A DNA stretch of 64,000 nucleotides, taken from the IMG/VR virus record IMGVR_UViG_3300021093_000062, positions 1-64,000 of that record. One strand, 5' to 3'. The stretch comes from a virus. Position numbers and translations under genes: made by a program. The notes beneath the pieces were generated by a model. It ran no database searches, was not told the origin of the DNA, and saw only the letters and a list, made by a program, of their open reading frames with translations. Below are positions 30,125 through 38,142 of this stretch, piece by piece. Within the stretch, counting starts at the first letter, position 1. Every line of letters starts with the position of its first letter.

Positions 30125-30300
30125 TTAAGAAATTCTTTAAAGAAACGTCTTCGCTGTCATGGACATTGGGTGGAACAGCCCTAGTATTAATTACATTAAG
30201 TGGGCCCACAAAAGCAATAGGTTTATGGATATCCGGTGTATCATTAATTATCCACTTTCTCGGTGTCTTTTTTACAAAAGAAATGGAGTCTGAGGAATGA
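30121..30300 (+). CDS. 59-residue two-span membrane protein
   Basis: ATGA-coupled to the surface protein. A basic N-terminus (MIKKFFKETSS) is followed by two hydrophobic stretches (LGGTALVLITLSG and IGLWISGVSLIIHFLGVFF) and an acidic tail (KEMESEE). Size and topology fit a holin or a small inner-membrane accessory. It is the second of five consecutive envelope-type genes. Confidence 0.7.
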   Translation: MIKKFFKETSSLSWTLGGTALVLITLSGPTKAIGLWISGVSLIIHFLGVFFTKEMESEE

Positions 30301-30416
30301 AAAAAGCTGTATTATTATTAGCAACATTACTGGCTCTATCGGCCTGTTCGGACAGATATAGGAACCCTGCAGATGACCCAAGAAACCAATCAACGACAGT
30401 TGTACCAGCCCCGTAA
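30297..30416 (+). CDS. 39-residue lipoprotein
   Basis: ATGA-coupled. MKKAVLLLATLLALSAC is a complete lipoprotein signal with lipobox LSAC, leaving a mature peptide of 24 residues: CSDRYRNPADDPRNQ then a Thr/Val/Pro tail. The CSDRYR-P--DP start recalls tiny lipoproteins I know from T4-like cyanophages, and the size and Pro-rich tail resemble Rz1-type outer spanins. An outer spanin would be odd in a monoderm actinobacterium, so a membrane-surface or exclusion role is equally possible. Confidence 0.75.
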   Translation: MKKAVLLLATLLALSACSDRYRNPADDPRNQSTTVVPAP

Positions 30417-30669
30417 GCGCTTATCTCCAGAAGATCTAGAGGCACGAACCAGAGCGGTGGTTATTATGACACTTGCCGGAGTACTTCTATTCAGTGTATG
30501 CGCTTTACTATATTCATTAATCTTTGTGTATCAACCTGCGGAGCAGAGTCCAAATGATGCGGCATTTCTTAAAATACTTGAGCCTCTCATGTTTAGCATT
30601 GGCGGCGCCCTTACTGGCTTGGCTGCTGGGCGTGCTATGTCTTCTGGTAAAAAAGAGGATAGCGAGTAA
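30373..30669 (+). CDS. Two-span membrane protein
   Basis: 98 residues. The ATG at 30373 lies inside the lipoprotein gene in another frame. A cytoplasmic, basic N-terminus (about 1-28) precedes a strong span (AVVIMTLAGVLLFSVCALLY), a loop with YQPAEQSPNDAAF, and a second, weaker, Gly-rich segment (MFSIGGALTGLAAGRAM). Holin-like topology. TAATG overlaps the next start. Confidence 0.65.
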   Translation: MTQETNQRQLYQPRKRLSPEDLEARTRAVVIMTLAGVLLFSVCALLYSLIFVYQPAEQSPNDAAFLKILEPLMFSIGGALTGLAAGRAMSSGKKEDSE

Positions 30670-30911
30670 TGGAGCCGGTGTACATACCAATTGTGGTCGC
30701 TTTAATAGGTGGGCCCGTAATGTGGTTCCTCCATCGGTTTGATAAGCGAAACACCGAGCAGCACGGACAGAACATGAAGGTCTTAGAGAGAATAGAGCAT
30801 AAGCAAGACCGCATGGACGGTAAGGTAGACCGCCTTGATGAGAAGGTAGATCGGTTAGACGGGCGGGTAACTAATCTAGAGGCAGTAAAAACACGAAAGA
30901 AAAGTGTATAA
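30669..30911 (+). CDS. Membrane-anchored coiled-coil protein
   Basis: 80 residues: one N-terminal membrane span (IPIVVALIGGPVMWFLH), then a coiled coil with four heptads of the form R-M-D-G-K-V-D-R-L-D-E. The layout matches phage holin-accessory/DUF2746-like and inner-spanin-like proteins. It ends the envelope-protein run and is followed by a strong hairpin. A spanin-like pair with the lipoprotein is conceivable but unproven. Confidence 0.7.
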   Translation: MEPVYIPIVVALIGGPVMWFLHRFDKRNTEQHGQNMKVLERIEHKQDRMDGKVDRLDEKVDRLDGRVTNLEAVKTRKKSV

Positions 30912-30931
30912 TTATTAACACGGAGTCCGAT

Positions 30932-30963
30932 TGGGGTGGGCTATCTGAGGATGGCCCACCCCA
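30932..30963 (+). terminator. Terminator-like hairpin before tail-fibre genes
   Basis: TGGGGTGGGC (30932-30941) pairs perfectly with GCCCACCCCA (30954-30963) across a 12-nt loop; CATTCTT follows. It separates the envelope-gene run from the fibre genes and immediately precedes the TTAGGCTAAAAT element. Confidence 0.75.
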
Positions 30964-30968
30964 CATTC

Positions 30969-30980
30969 TTAGGCTAAAAT
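30969..30980 (+). promoter_or_regulatory. Promoter-like TTAGGCTAAAAT before tail-fibre genes
   Basis: Exact 12-base copy of the element at 25588-25599, here 6 bases before the ATG at 30987 and right after a terminator hairpin, the usual place for a new promoter. With TAAAAT as -10 the transcript would start at or near the ATG (leaderless). Confidence 0.6.
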
Positions 30981-30986
30981 GGAACC

Positions 30987-31724
30987 ATGACTAATACAGT
31001 TAACTATTCCGTATCTAAGGGCCTGCCGTGGGAGCGCTTAATCATAGTGCGTGATCAACGTACTCATAGAATTATTTTTCCTACATCAGCACGCGGCAGC
31101 ATCAAGACAAGTACTACTGGCCGCAAAGAATTCAATGTAACCCTTACAGCAGAAGGTGGCATACTACTTGGATTAACCGAGGAAGACACCACAGGTCTAC
31201 CGAACGGTAACTTAGAGTACGATGTTTTGGCAACTTATCCAAGAAAAGCTCCATATTCAGGAGCTAGCAAAGAGGTAACCAGACCTGTTGCTCGGGGTAC
31301 AATTACTGTTACAGGGTTGGAGAATATTACTCCATTGGAGGATACGCAGGCTATGGAAATTAGGTTTAAACAGCGTGTGGACTTCCGTAGAACCTTTACC
31401 TGGAGGGACGGCGCAGGTGCAATTATTTCAGTGCAAGATGCCTTTATGCAGGCAAAAGACTCCTCTGGGACTACTGTACTTGACCTTCGATGGTATTCGT
31501 CTACACCGTCCGAAGCAACAGTTATTGGGTTAACTGGTAACAGACGTGGTTACCTGGCTCCCTCAACTGGGGCAACTCTAGAGATGCACGTATCTGATAA
31601 AAACACCATCTCAGCAGGTATCTACCCATTTGACATGTTCGTTCAAGACTCCGCAGGAGACTGGGACTGTTTGGCTTCCGGAACAGTCGTCGTTGAGGCT
31701 GCCGTATCAACGTACCCAACATGA
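30987..31724 (+). CDS. Two-repeat beta protein, tail-fibre/baseplate associated
   Basis: 245 residues built from two similar halves: each begins with a basic strand (PWERLIIVRDQRTHRIIFP; VDFRRTFTWRDGAGAIISV), continues with K-T/K-D-S-S-G-T, and ends in GLT and a final strand with VARGTITVTG or ASGTVVVEA. A duplicated beta-sandwich is likely. No signal peptide. It is followed by tail-fibre genes with coupled starts, so a virion role is inferred. Confidence 0.65.
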   Translation: MTNTVNYSVSKGLPWERLIIVRDQRTHRIIFPTSARGSIKTSTTGRKEFNVTLTAEGGILLGLTEEDTTGLPNGNLEYDVLATYPRKAPYSGASKEVTRPVARGTITVTGLENITPLEDTQAMEIRFKQRVDFRRTFTWRDGAGAIISVQDAFMQAKDSSGTTVLDLRWYSSTPSEATVIGLTGNRRGYLAPSTGATLEMHVSDKNTISAGIYPFDMFVQDSAGDWDCLASGTVVVEAAVSTYPT

Positions 31725-32047
31725 GCACCGTAGAGGTAACAAAGTCACCAAACAAGTTTGTTACCGTTACAAAAACCCAAAACATATCGACAATCTCCCA
31801 ACCGGTTGATCGAGTAGTTGAAATCCGTGATACAAACCAGATTGCTATTCCAATTTTTAATTACACCCATACACAAACTGCTGCGTCAGCAACGTGGGTT
31901 ATACAACACCTACTTAATTATCTCCCAGCGGTAACCACGGTTACAACTGAAAAACAAGTCGTATTTGGGGATGTGCGCTATACTGGGGATAAGCAAATCA
32001 CGGTATACTTTTCAGTTCCTTTTAGTGGATACGCCTATCTGTCCTAG
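31721..32047 (+). CDS. Tail-associated hypothetical protein
   Basis: 108 residues, ATGA-coupled. N-terminal strand VTKSPNKFVTVTKTQNIST then IFNYTHTQTAASATWVIQHLL, and a final beta segment YTGDKQITVYFSVPFSGYAYLS. The second half resembles short C-terminal domains found at the ends of phage tail proteins (A-S-x-x-W-x-I-x-H followed by strands). Compare VTHSLNTRDVAVTVRE at the end of the next gene. Confidence 0.6.
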   Translation: MSTVEVTKSPNKFVTVTKTQNISTISQPVDRVVEIRDTNQIAIPIFNYTHTQTAASATWVIQHLLNYLPAVTTVTTEKQVVFGDVRYTGDKQITVYFSVPFSGYAYLS

Positions 32048-32055
32048 GAGATCTC

Positions 32056-33531
32056 ATGGCGACTAAGTTTTTAAATAACGTAGACCTCAGCCAGAACCAG
32101 CTGATTAACGCCAGGTTTGAAGTCATTGCCGGTCCTGGTGACCCATCAAGTGACAACTTCGAAGGTCGTCTGATTTACAACAGTACTGAAGATGTAATCA
32201 AGGTATACACCGGCAGTGCCTGGCGTAAGATGATTCACAACGTTTCTTCGGGTGGATCGTACTCGGGTTCGCTAAGTATCACCGAAGCTAACGGTACTGT
32301 AACCATCACCCCCAACCTAGCTACGCAAAGCGTTGCTGGTGTTATGTCTGCAAGTGACAAAACCAAGCTAGATGGTATTGAGGCTGGGGCAACCGCGGAC
32401 CTCACCGCTTCAGAGATCCTAACCCTGCTACTTACAGTTGACGGAGCCAGCAGCGCTCTTGACGCCGATCTTCTTGATGGTAGCCACGGATCACATTATC
32501 TAGATCGTACCAATCACACTGGAACTCAAGCGGCTTCCACTATTTCTGACCTGGCTACCACGGTCAAGGCGTACCGTCTTGATGAGTTTGCAGCACCAAC
32601 AAGCCCTGTTGCCTTTAACAACCAAAAGATTACTGGACTTGGTACACCAGCTGCCGACACTGATGCTGCTACTAAGGGGTATGTAGACGCAGCCCGATCT
32701 GGTTTAGACGTTAAGCAATCGGTTCGCGCGGCGACTACAGCATCTGTAACTCTGGCCAGTGATCTTGAGGCTGGGGATACCCTTGATGGTATAACTCTTG
32801 TTGCTGGTGACCGTATTTTGGTAAAAGACCAGAGTACGGCTTCAGAAAACGGCATCTACACGGTTAACGCTTCGGGTGCTCCAACTAGAGCGACCGATGC
32901 GGATAGCGATGCGGAAGTTACGGCTGGCATGTTCACCTTCGTTGAAGAAGGTACCGTAAACGCAGACTCCGGCTGGGTACTCACTACTAACAACCCAATT
33001 ACTGTCGGTTCAACCAACTTGGCGTTTGCCCAGTTCTCTGGTGCTGGCCAGGTAGTTGCTGGTGACGGACTTACTAAGTCCGGTAACACACTAAACGTAG
33101 GTGCTGGAACTGGTATCACGGTAAACGCCGACACCGTTCAAATTTCAGCAGCTTATTCTGGTCAAGCAACCATTACAACCCTAGGAACCATCACCTCTGG
33201 TACATGGAATGGTACTGACATTGCCGTAGCTGACGGTGGTACTGGGGCTTCGACTGCAGCTGATGCACGTTTTAACCTTGGAGCAACAGTTTCAAGTGCT
33301 AGCGTTTCTCTAGCTCAAAAGTACACCACTACAATTGGTAATACCAACGCTACTGATTTTACGGTTACCCATAGCCTAAACACCCGAGATGTAGCCGTAA
33401 CTGTCAGGGAAGTTGCGTCGCCTTACGCGGTAGTTTACGCTGACGTAGAATGCGCGACTGTAAACGCCATTACGGTTAAGTTTGCAAGCGCCCTAACTAG
33501 CACTCAATACCAGGTAACAGTCGTAGGCTAA
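32056..33531 (+). CDS. Tail fibre protein
   Basis: 491 residues with AGGAGATCTC upstream. The N-terminus (KFLNNVDLSQNQLINARFEVI) and RLIYNSTEDVIKVYTGSAWRKM are typical of phage fibre attachment parts. The middle is Ala/Thr/Gly-rich, with LGTPAADTDAATKGYVDA, the fibre repeat seen in many tail fibres, and ADGGTGASTAADARFNLGA. The C-terminal domain reads TDFTVTHSLNTRDVAVTVRE. Trimeric beta-helical fibre is expected. It is the first of five consecutive fibre or fibre-like genes. Confidence 0.85.
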   Translation: MATKFLNNVDLSQNQLINARFEVIAGPGDPSSDNFEGRLIYNSTEDVIKVYTGSAWRKMIHNVSSGGSYSGSLSITEANGTVTITPNLATQSVAGVMSASDKTKLDGIEAGATADLTASEILTLLLTVDGASSALDADLLDGSHGSHYLDRTNHTGTQAASTISDLATTVKAYRLDEFAAPTSPVAFNNQKITGLGTPAADTDAATKGYVDAARSGLDVKQSVRAATTASVTLASDLEAGDTLDGITLVAGDRILVKDQSTASENGIYTVNASGAPTRATDADSDAEVTAGMFTFVEEGTVNADSGWVLTTNNPITVGSTNLAFAQFSGAGQVVAGDGLTKSGNTLNVGAGTGITVNADTVQISAAYSGQATITTLGTITSGTWNGTDIAVADGGTGASTAADARFNLGATVSSASVSLAQKYTTTIGNTNATDFTVTHSLNTRDVAVTVREVASPYAVVYADVECATVNAITVKFASALTSTQYQVTVVG

Positions 33532-33551
33532 TACACAAAAGGCAACAACAG

Positions 33552-34619
33552 ATGGCTAACTTTCTAAAGTCCCTCTTTGTTAAGGGGGTTGAAATTGATA
33601 CAGCTGGTGCAGCCAATGGTAACGTTCTTTCGTATAACGGTACTAAGTTTGTTCCTGCTACACCAGGTTCAGGATCGTTAGCCCTCGATGACCTTTCTGA
33701 CGTAACGGTATCTTCTCCCAACTCTGGTGAGTTTCTTAAGTACAATGGTTCTGCATGGGTAAATGACCCCATTGACCTTGGAACCGACACAACAGGTAAC
33801 TACATGTCTGGGGTGTCAGCAGGTACAGGCATTAGTGTGACCCATACCCCCGGTGAAGGCTCAACTGCTACTATTGCTGTTGATTCTACTTACACGGGGT
33901 TTGTTCCTACTGGAACTGTGGTGCAGTACGCAGGCCTTTCTGCACCTTCTGGATGGTTGATTTGTGATGGCACGGCCGTATCTAGAACAACATATTCAAA
34001 CCTGTGGATCGCATTGGGGGAAACCTCTTCCGTGTGGGGGCAAGGAAACGGGAGCACGACCTTCAATCTGCCCGACATGACCTCCAGACTCCCATATGGT
34101 GGGAACTCAGGAGCAGTATCACCAACTGTCACGACAATAACAGCCAACACTGATCATAGTCACAATGCTAATTCTGGGTGGGAGAATTCTAACCACTCTC
34201 ATACGATTAGCGCGAGTTCAGGCAACAACTCCACTAACCACAACCACTCAATCACATCTAACGCGGGCAACGTAAACGCTGATCATTCCCACAACTGGGG
34301 TAACAACACGGGTAATGTGAGTAACGGCCATACTCACAACTACACTGGTAATGCTGGCGCTACTAAAACTACAGCTGACATCAACCAAAACCACTACCAC
34401 TACGTCGGTGGAACCACGTCAGGGATTAGTACTAACCACCAACATCCAATTACCTCAAACGCTGGTAACCAGTCGCAGAACCACAATCACATTATTGGTG
34501 CCACGGCTGGTATCCAGACGGGGAACCACGACCATACGATTACTATAGCATCGACAAGTTCAATGACACATTCACACACCTTGACGGCAACTCAATTCAT
34601 CTACATCATTAAGGCATGA
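33552..34619 (+). CDS. Tail collar-domain fibre with HxH-rich tip
   Basis: 355 residues. A fibre-like N-terminus leads to a tail-collar domain (about 115-195: GTVVQYAGLSAPSGWLICDG, YSNLWIALG, FNLPDM, R). The last 150 residues contain about a dozen HxH motifs (DHSH, NHSH, GHTH, NHNH, THSH) at regular spacing, ending TLTATQFIYIIKA. In T4 gp12 and gp37, HxH motifs coordinate Zn or Fe along the needle axis, so a metal-stapled receptor-binding tip is inferred. Confidence 0.85.
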   Translation: MANFLKSLFVKGVEIDTAGAANGNVLSYNGTKFVPATPGSGSLALDDLSDVTVSSPNSGEFLKYNGSAWVNDPIDLGTDTTGNYMSGVSAGTGISVTHTPGEGSTATIAVDSTYTGFVPTGTVVQYAGLSAPSGWLICDGTAVSRTTYSNLWIALGETSSVWGQGNGSTTFNLPDMTSRLPYGGNSGAVSPTVTTITANTDHSHNANSGWENSNHSHTISASSGNNSTNHNHSITSNAGNVNADHSHNWGNNTGNVSNGHTHNYTGNAGATKTTADINQNHYHYVGGTTSGISTNHQHPITSNAGNQSQNHNHIIGATAGIQTGNHDHTITIASTSSMTHSHTLTATQFIYIIKA

Positions 34620-35329
34620 TTATGGACAGAAAAGTAGAACGGCTTAGAGATCATCCAGTACATCGAGGAGGAGTAGGCTTCTATCACAAAGACTTATCTA
34701 CAACGTCGACTGGATTCTTTGCTTTATCTGGAGCAAGACTAAACCCAGAGGTAGCTGTTGACCCAAGTGGTGTATGGGTTCGTTGCGATAGTGCATCGTA
34801 TGGTCCGTACGGCTATCATCGTTGGGATGCGGAGTTAGAAATCTGCAACTGTGGACGTACAGATGAACCAGATCCATCGTTTGGACATCACGAGATCGTA
34901 CTAGCGAATATCAACTTCGTATTTTCTGTGATAAGTGCAGTCCCCCACGGTTATGTACTCTACTTCGAACTAAAGAACGAGGTAGATGAAGAAACGTGTA
35001 TTAGGCAGAGACATTCAGATTGTGCTAGATCTTTGCAAGAAATCTTTAGACTAATGCTTGAGTGGGACTACGCTTATACGGAGCTAAACAACAGAGAAGA
35101 AGTAGCAACATCTTGTCACGGGATCGTCGGGTACCTAGACATCCCAGAAGATATTAAGTCATGGCTATTGTCTGCTCTACCAGACGAGAAAGTGTCTAAG
35201 TTCATCAAGGGAGATCCTAACGCAACAACTCCAGCGGATAGAACGGAGGTACCTGATCTAGCTTCGGAGTTTAACGAGTGGGTGTGTGAGAAGATTCTAC
35301 AGTCTAAGCCAATTGGAGGGTACAAGTGA
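34616..35329 (+). CDS. Hypothetical protein upstream of the oxygenase
   Basis: 237 residues, ATGA-coupled; MDRKVERL at 34622 is an alternative start. It has a GFFALSGARLNP...GVWVRCDS segment, CNCGRTDEPDPSFGHHE in the middle, and a helical second half (CARSLQEIFRLMLEWDY). No family recognised. It is GTGA-coupled to the 2OG oxygenase, and both genes use AGA and CTA often, unlike the fibre genes before them, so the pair may have arrived together. Confidence 0.6.
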   Translation: MIMDRKVERLRDHPVHRGGVGFYHKDLSTTSTGFFALSGARLNPEVAVDPSGVWVRCDSASYGPYGYHRWDAELEICNCGRTDEPDPSFGHHEIVLANINFVFSVISAVPHGYVLYFELKNEVDEETCIRQRHSDCARSLQEIFRLMLEWDYAYTELNNREEVATSCHGIVGYLDIPEDIKSWLLSALPDEKVSKFIKGDPNATTPADRTEVPDLASEFNEWVCEKILQSKPIGGYK

Positions 35330-36030
35330 TCAAGTTTGAGTGGCCAGCAGGTCGTAGTGGTGGGATTCTAGTAGCAGACAATGCTCTAGACGAACAAGTA
35401 TGTCGTGAGTTTCTTAATTACGCTTCTTCCGTGATTGACGTTATCGGACACCAAGGTAAGACAATAAGCGGTGTTAGACTAGATCACAAGAACTCAACAG
35501 ACATGGTGATTTCACACATTTCGATCCAAGAAGAGCATCAAATGACTGTACAGCCTATGCTACGGATGTTTGAAGGTGAAGTGATAAGAGCTATTGCAAC
35601 ATGTGTATCTCATTACAGACATCAGATCAGAGCTCTATGGGAGTGGACAGATATCGTCGATTCAGGTTTTCAAGTGCAACGATATAAGACGTGTGATGGG
35701 TACTATCGAGAACACTATGATTCAGCGCCATGGGTCTCACAGACAGCTAATAGAGTTCTATCTGCAGTCGTCTATCTGAACACTGTCGAGTCTGGGGGAG
35801 AGACAGAGTTTCCTCTACACAAGGTTGCAGTGAATCCGGTAGTCGGAAGAATATGTCTATTCCCTTCAAACTATACTCATCCGCATATGGGTAACCCGAC
35901 ATATTCGCAGGACAAGTGGATCATTAGTACATTCTTAAGTAGTCATCCATACGGTACACCTACGAACTTTCAGACGATAGAAGATCTACATTCGACTCAT
36001 CACCACGATCACAGTCATATTGGAATCTAA
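35326..36030 (+). CDS. 2OG-Fe(II) oxygenase, prolyl-4-hydroxylase type
   Basis: 234 residues from a GTG overlapping the upstream stop. The double-stranded beta-helix motifs are present: H130-Y-D132 (Fe ligands), SAVVYLN, SGGETEFP, then H185 in THPHMG as third ligand and K197 (QDKW) for 2-oxoglutarate. This matches P4H-type phage oxygenases, which hydroxylate a protein side chain or other substrate. The His-rich tail (HHHDHSH) is unusual. Substrate unknown; fibre collagen-like G-x-y repeats are not obvious next door. Confidence 0.9.
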   Translation: MIKFEWPAGRSGGILVADNALDEQVCREFLNYASSVIDVIGHQGKTISGVRLDHKNSTDMVISHISIQEEHQMTVQPMLRMFEGEVIRAIATCVSHYRHQIRALWEWTDIVDSGFQVQRYKTCDGYYREHYDSAPWVSQTANRVLSAVVYLNTVESGGETEFPLHKVAVNPVVGRICLFPSNYTHPHMGNPTYSQDKWIISTFLSSHPYGTPTNFQTIEDLHSTHHHDHSHIGI

Positions 36031-36048
36031 CTAAACAAGGAGAATAAA

Positions 36049-36204
36049 ATGTCCGATGTACAGATTGACGTTAACACCGTAATCGAGTCACTAACAACGC
36101 AGATTGCACAGCAGGCTCAGCGTATAGCCATCTTAGAGGCTACAATTAATGCTATCCAAAAGGCCAAGCAGGAGGTCCCCGATGTTTCTGACAAAGCAAA
36201 ATAA
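36049..36204 (+). CDS. 51-residue coiled-coil protein
   Basis: ATG at 36049 after AAGGAGAATAA. Product MSDVQIDVNTVIESLTTQIA continues QQAQRIAILEATINAIQKA, a short amphipathic helix with heptad hydrophobics. It overlaps the holin gene by 23 bases in another frame. Small coiled-coil proteins commonly precede holins in phage lysis cassettes. Confidence 0.65.
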   Translation: MSDVQIDVNTVIESLTTQIAQQAQRIAILEATINAIQKAKQEVPDVSDKAK

Positions 36205-36373
36205 AGCCCTAATTGCATCCTACGCTCGTAGCGTTCTTGGCGCAGGTGTAGCTACTTACACCGCTACCCAGGACTGGAAGCTAACCCTAAACGCTCTTTG
36301 GGCCGCTGCCATTCCAGTTGTAATGCGCTTCATCAACCCCAAGGACGCTGCCTTTGGCAAGGGGGCCGAGTGA
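36182..36373 (+). CDS. Putative holin
   Basis: Start set at ATG 36182, with CAGGAGGTCCCC upstream. The 63-residue product is ALIASYARSVLGAGVATYTA, then a second hydrophobic helix NALWAAAIPVVMRFINPKDA and FGKG. The A-x-x-R-S-x-L-A-A-G...P-V-x-x-R-x-x-N-P-x-D-x-A-F-G pattern matches phage holin-like proteins I know to precede endolysins. It directly precedes the endolysin (GTGA overlap), which makes a membrane pore for lysis timing the likely role. Confidence 0.8.
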   Translation: MFLTKQNKALIASYARSVLGAGVATYTATQDWKLTLNALWAAAIPVVMRFINPKDAAFGKGAE

Positions 36374-37185
36374 TTTACCCCTACATTAAACTGGTACTTC
36401 CCTCAGCCCTAGCAAACCACAAGAACGGCCAGCTCCCCCAAGAGCTGCTTGCCAAGGTGAAAACTGGTGGGTTGATGTACAAACCTGCCGCTGAGCAGTT
36501 CAATAAGATGTACGATGCAGCTCTTGCTGCCGGTCACAAGCTCAAGAACGTCGGTGACTACCGCTCGTTCCAGGGTCAGCTGAACATGTTCATGGACCGG
36601 TACACCACTACTGACCAGGGACGTAAGCCCCAGGTTACCCGCCAGTACGAAGGCAAGACCTGGTACCTCAAGCCCGGTAAGGCTCCCAGCGCTGCACCAG
36701 ATCCCACTGGTAAGAAGGGTTCCAACCACGGTTGGGGCCTTGCCATTGACCTTGGTTACGAGGCTGGTGGCAAGCTTCAGTCCATGGGCGGAGCTTGCTT
36801 TGAGTGGATGTGCGCCAACGCCCCTAAGTGGGGTTTCTACCTTCAGACTGGTGACAAGAACTCCAAGGAGTTTGAGTCCTGGCACTGGCAGTACTGTCTT
36901 GGTGATAAGACCCCAGACGGCTCTGTAGCAGCTCCAGTAGAGGCTCTAGTACCTTCTGGTGGTTCTCCAGAGGCGGGCCCCATGAAGTTTGACTATCCTG
37001 GCACCCCAATCAAACGTGGCTCTAAGGGCCCAGCTGCCGCTCTTGTACAGGCCATTATTGGTGCTACCCCTGACGGGGACTTTGGCCCCCGCTCAGAACA
37101 GTCTCTAAAGGCATGGCAGACCGCTAACGGCCTAAAAGTAGACGGTGTAGTCGGGCCTGTAACATGGAAGAAGATGTTTGGCTGA
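36370..37185 (+). CDS. Endolysin: M15 (VanY-like) peptidase plus peptidoglycan-binding domain
   Basis: Start is GTG 36370, overlapping the holin stop; the frame is open further left but that part overlaps the holin. 271 residues. The peptidase half has YRSFQGQ, SNHGWGLAID (S-x-H-x-x-G-x-A-x-D, about 118-127) and SWHWQY (about 169-174), i.e. the zinc His/Asp/His of LAS peptidases that cut peptide cross-links. The C-terminal domain (about 205-271) is PGB_1 (IKRGSKGPAAALVQAIIG, PDGDFGPRSEQSLKAWQ, LKVDGVVGPVTW). Confidence 0.92.
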   Translation: MIYPYIKLVLPSALANHKNGQLPQELLAKVKTGGLMYKPAAEQFNKMYDAALAAGHKLKNVGDYRSFQGQLNMFMDRYTTTDQGRKPQVTRQYEGKTWYLKPGKAPSAAPDPTGKKGSNHGWGLAIDLGYEAGGKLQSMGGACFEWMCANAPKWGFYLQTGDKNSKEFESWHWQYCLGDKTPDGSVAAPVEALVPSGGSPEAGPMKFDYPGTPIKRGSKGPAAALVQAIIGATPDGDFGPRSEQSLKAWQTANGLKVDGVVGPVTWKKMFG

Positions 37186-37197
37186 TAGGAGCCTCAA

Positions 37198-38142
37198 ATG
37201 GCAGTTAGAATACAAATGCGGCGTGGTACCACTCAACAGTGGGCTGCAGCATCCCCCGAATACGCTACATTGGCAGCTGGTGAGATTGGTGTAGACACTA
37301 CATCAAAACAGCTAAAAGTTGGAGATGGCTCCACTCCATGGGCGTCTTTGCCTTTTTTTAACTCAGGAACAATAACTGGGGTAACAGCTGGCACTGGGTT
37401 AACGGGTGGTGGGACTTCAGGAGTCGTCACACTCACTGTAGCTACGTCTGGGTCTACTGGTTTAATTACCAGAGGTACGTTAACAACCAAGGGTGATGTA
37501 CTGGTTGCCTCAGCTGCAAACACACCAACAAGACAACCAGTTGGTACAAATGGTCAAATGCTAGCAGCTGATTCGACTCAAACTACTGGTTTAACATGGG
37601 TTAACGGGGCAACACTTGCTGGATTGGAAACACTAACAAACAAAACTTTATCAAGCCCCACTATTTCCGGTGGCACAGTAGCCGCTGCTACGGTTACAAA
37701 CCCAACTGTTACTACTGGTACATTTACATCGCCAGCCTTAGTAACACCAGTATTTACTTCTCCAATAGAATCATGGAATGTTGTTGGCTCAGCACCATCG
37801 TCTACCCAAAACATAGACATTAAAACTTCATCTGCGTGGGTGTATACCAGCAATGCAACAGTAAACACTGTTCTTAATATACGTGGAGATGGTTCGACAA
37901 CTCTCAACTCTATGCTTTCAAATAACCAAAGCATCACAGTTGCGGTAGGTGTAACAAACGGTTCTACACCGTACTACCCAACATCGGTAACTATTGATGG
38001 TTCATCAGTTACACCTAAATGGCAAGGCGGTACAGCACCTACAGCTGGTAGCGCAAACAGCGTAGATATTTACGCTTACACTATCATTAAAACCGCTACT
38101 AATACATACACGGTGTTTGCCTCACAGACTAAGTTTGCGTAA
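37198..38142 (+). CDS. Tail fibre-like protein
   Basis: 314 residues with AGGAGCC upstream. The N-terminus MAVRIQMRRGTTQQWAAA...LAAGEIGVDTTSKQLKVGDGS is the well-known phage fibre/major tropism-type N-terminal motif. The middle is Thr/Gly/Ser-rich repeats (TGLTGGGTSGVVTLT, LETLTNKTLSSPTISGGT) and the C-terminal 100 residues form a separate beta domain. TAATG couples it to the next gene. Confidence 0.8.
   Translation: MAVRIQMRRGTTQQWAAASPEYATLAAGEIGVDTTSKQLKVGDGSTPWASLPFFNSGTITGVTAGTGLTGGGTSGVVTLTVATSGSTGLITRGTLTTKGDVLVASAANTPTRQPVGTNGQMLAADSTQTTGLTWVNGATLAGLETLTNKTLSSPTISGGTVAAATVTNPTVTTGTFTSPALVTPVFTSPIESWNVVGSAPSSTQNIDIKTSSAWVYTSNATVNTVLNIRGDGSTTLNSMLSNNQSITVAVGVTNGSTPYYPTSVTIDGSSVTPKWQGGTAPTAGSANSVDIYAYTIIKTATNTYTVFASQTKFA

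Noticed and set aside
36409-36885. Minus-strand frame within the endolysin gene
   Set aside because: Shadow of codon-biased endolysin sequence whose own motifs are complete.
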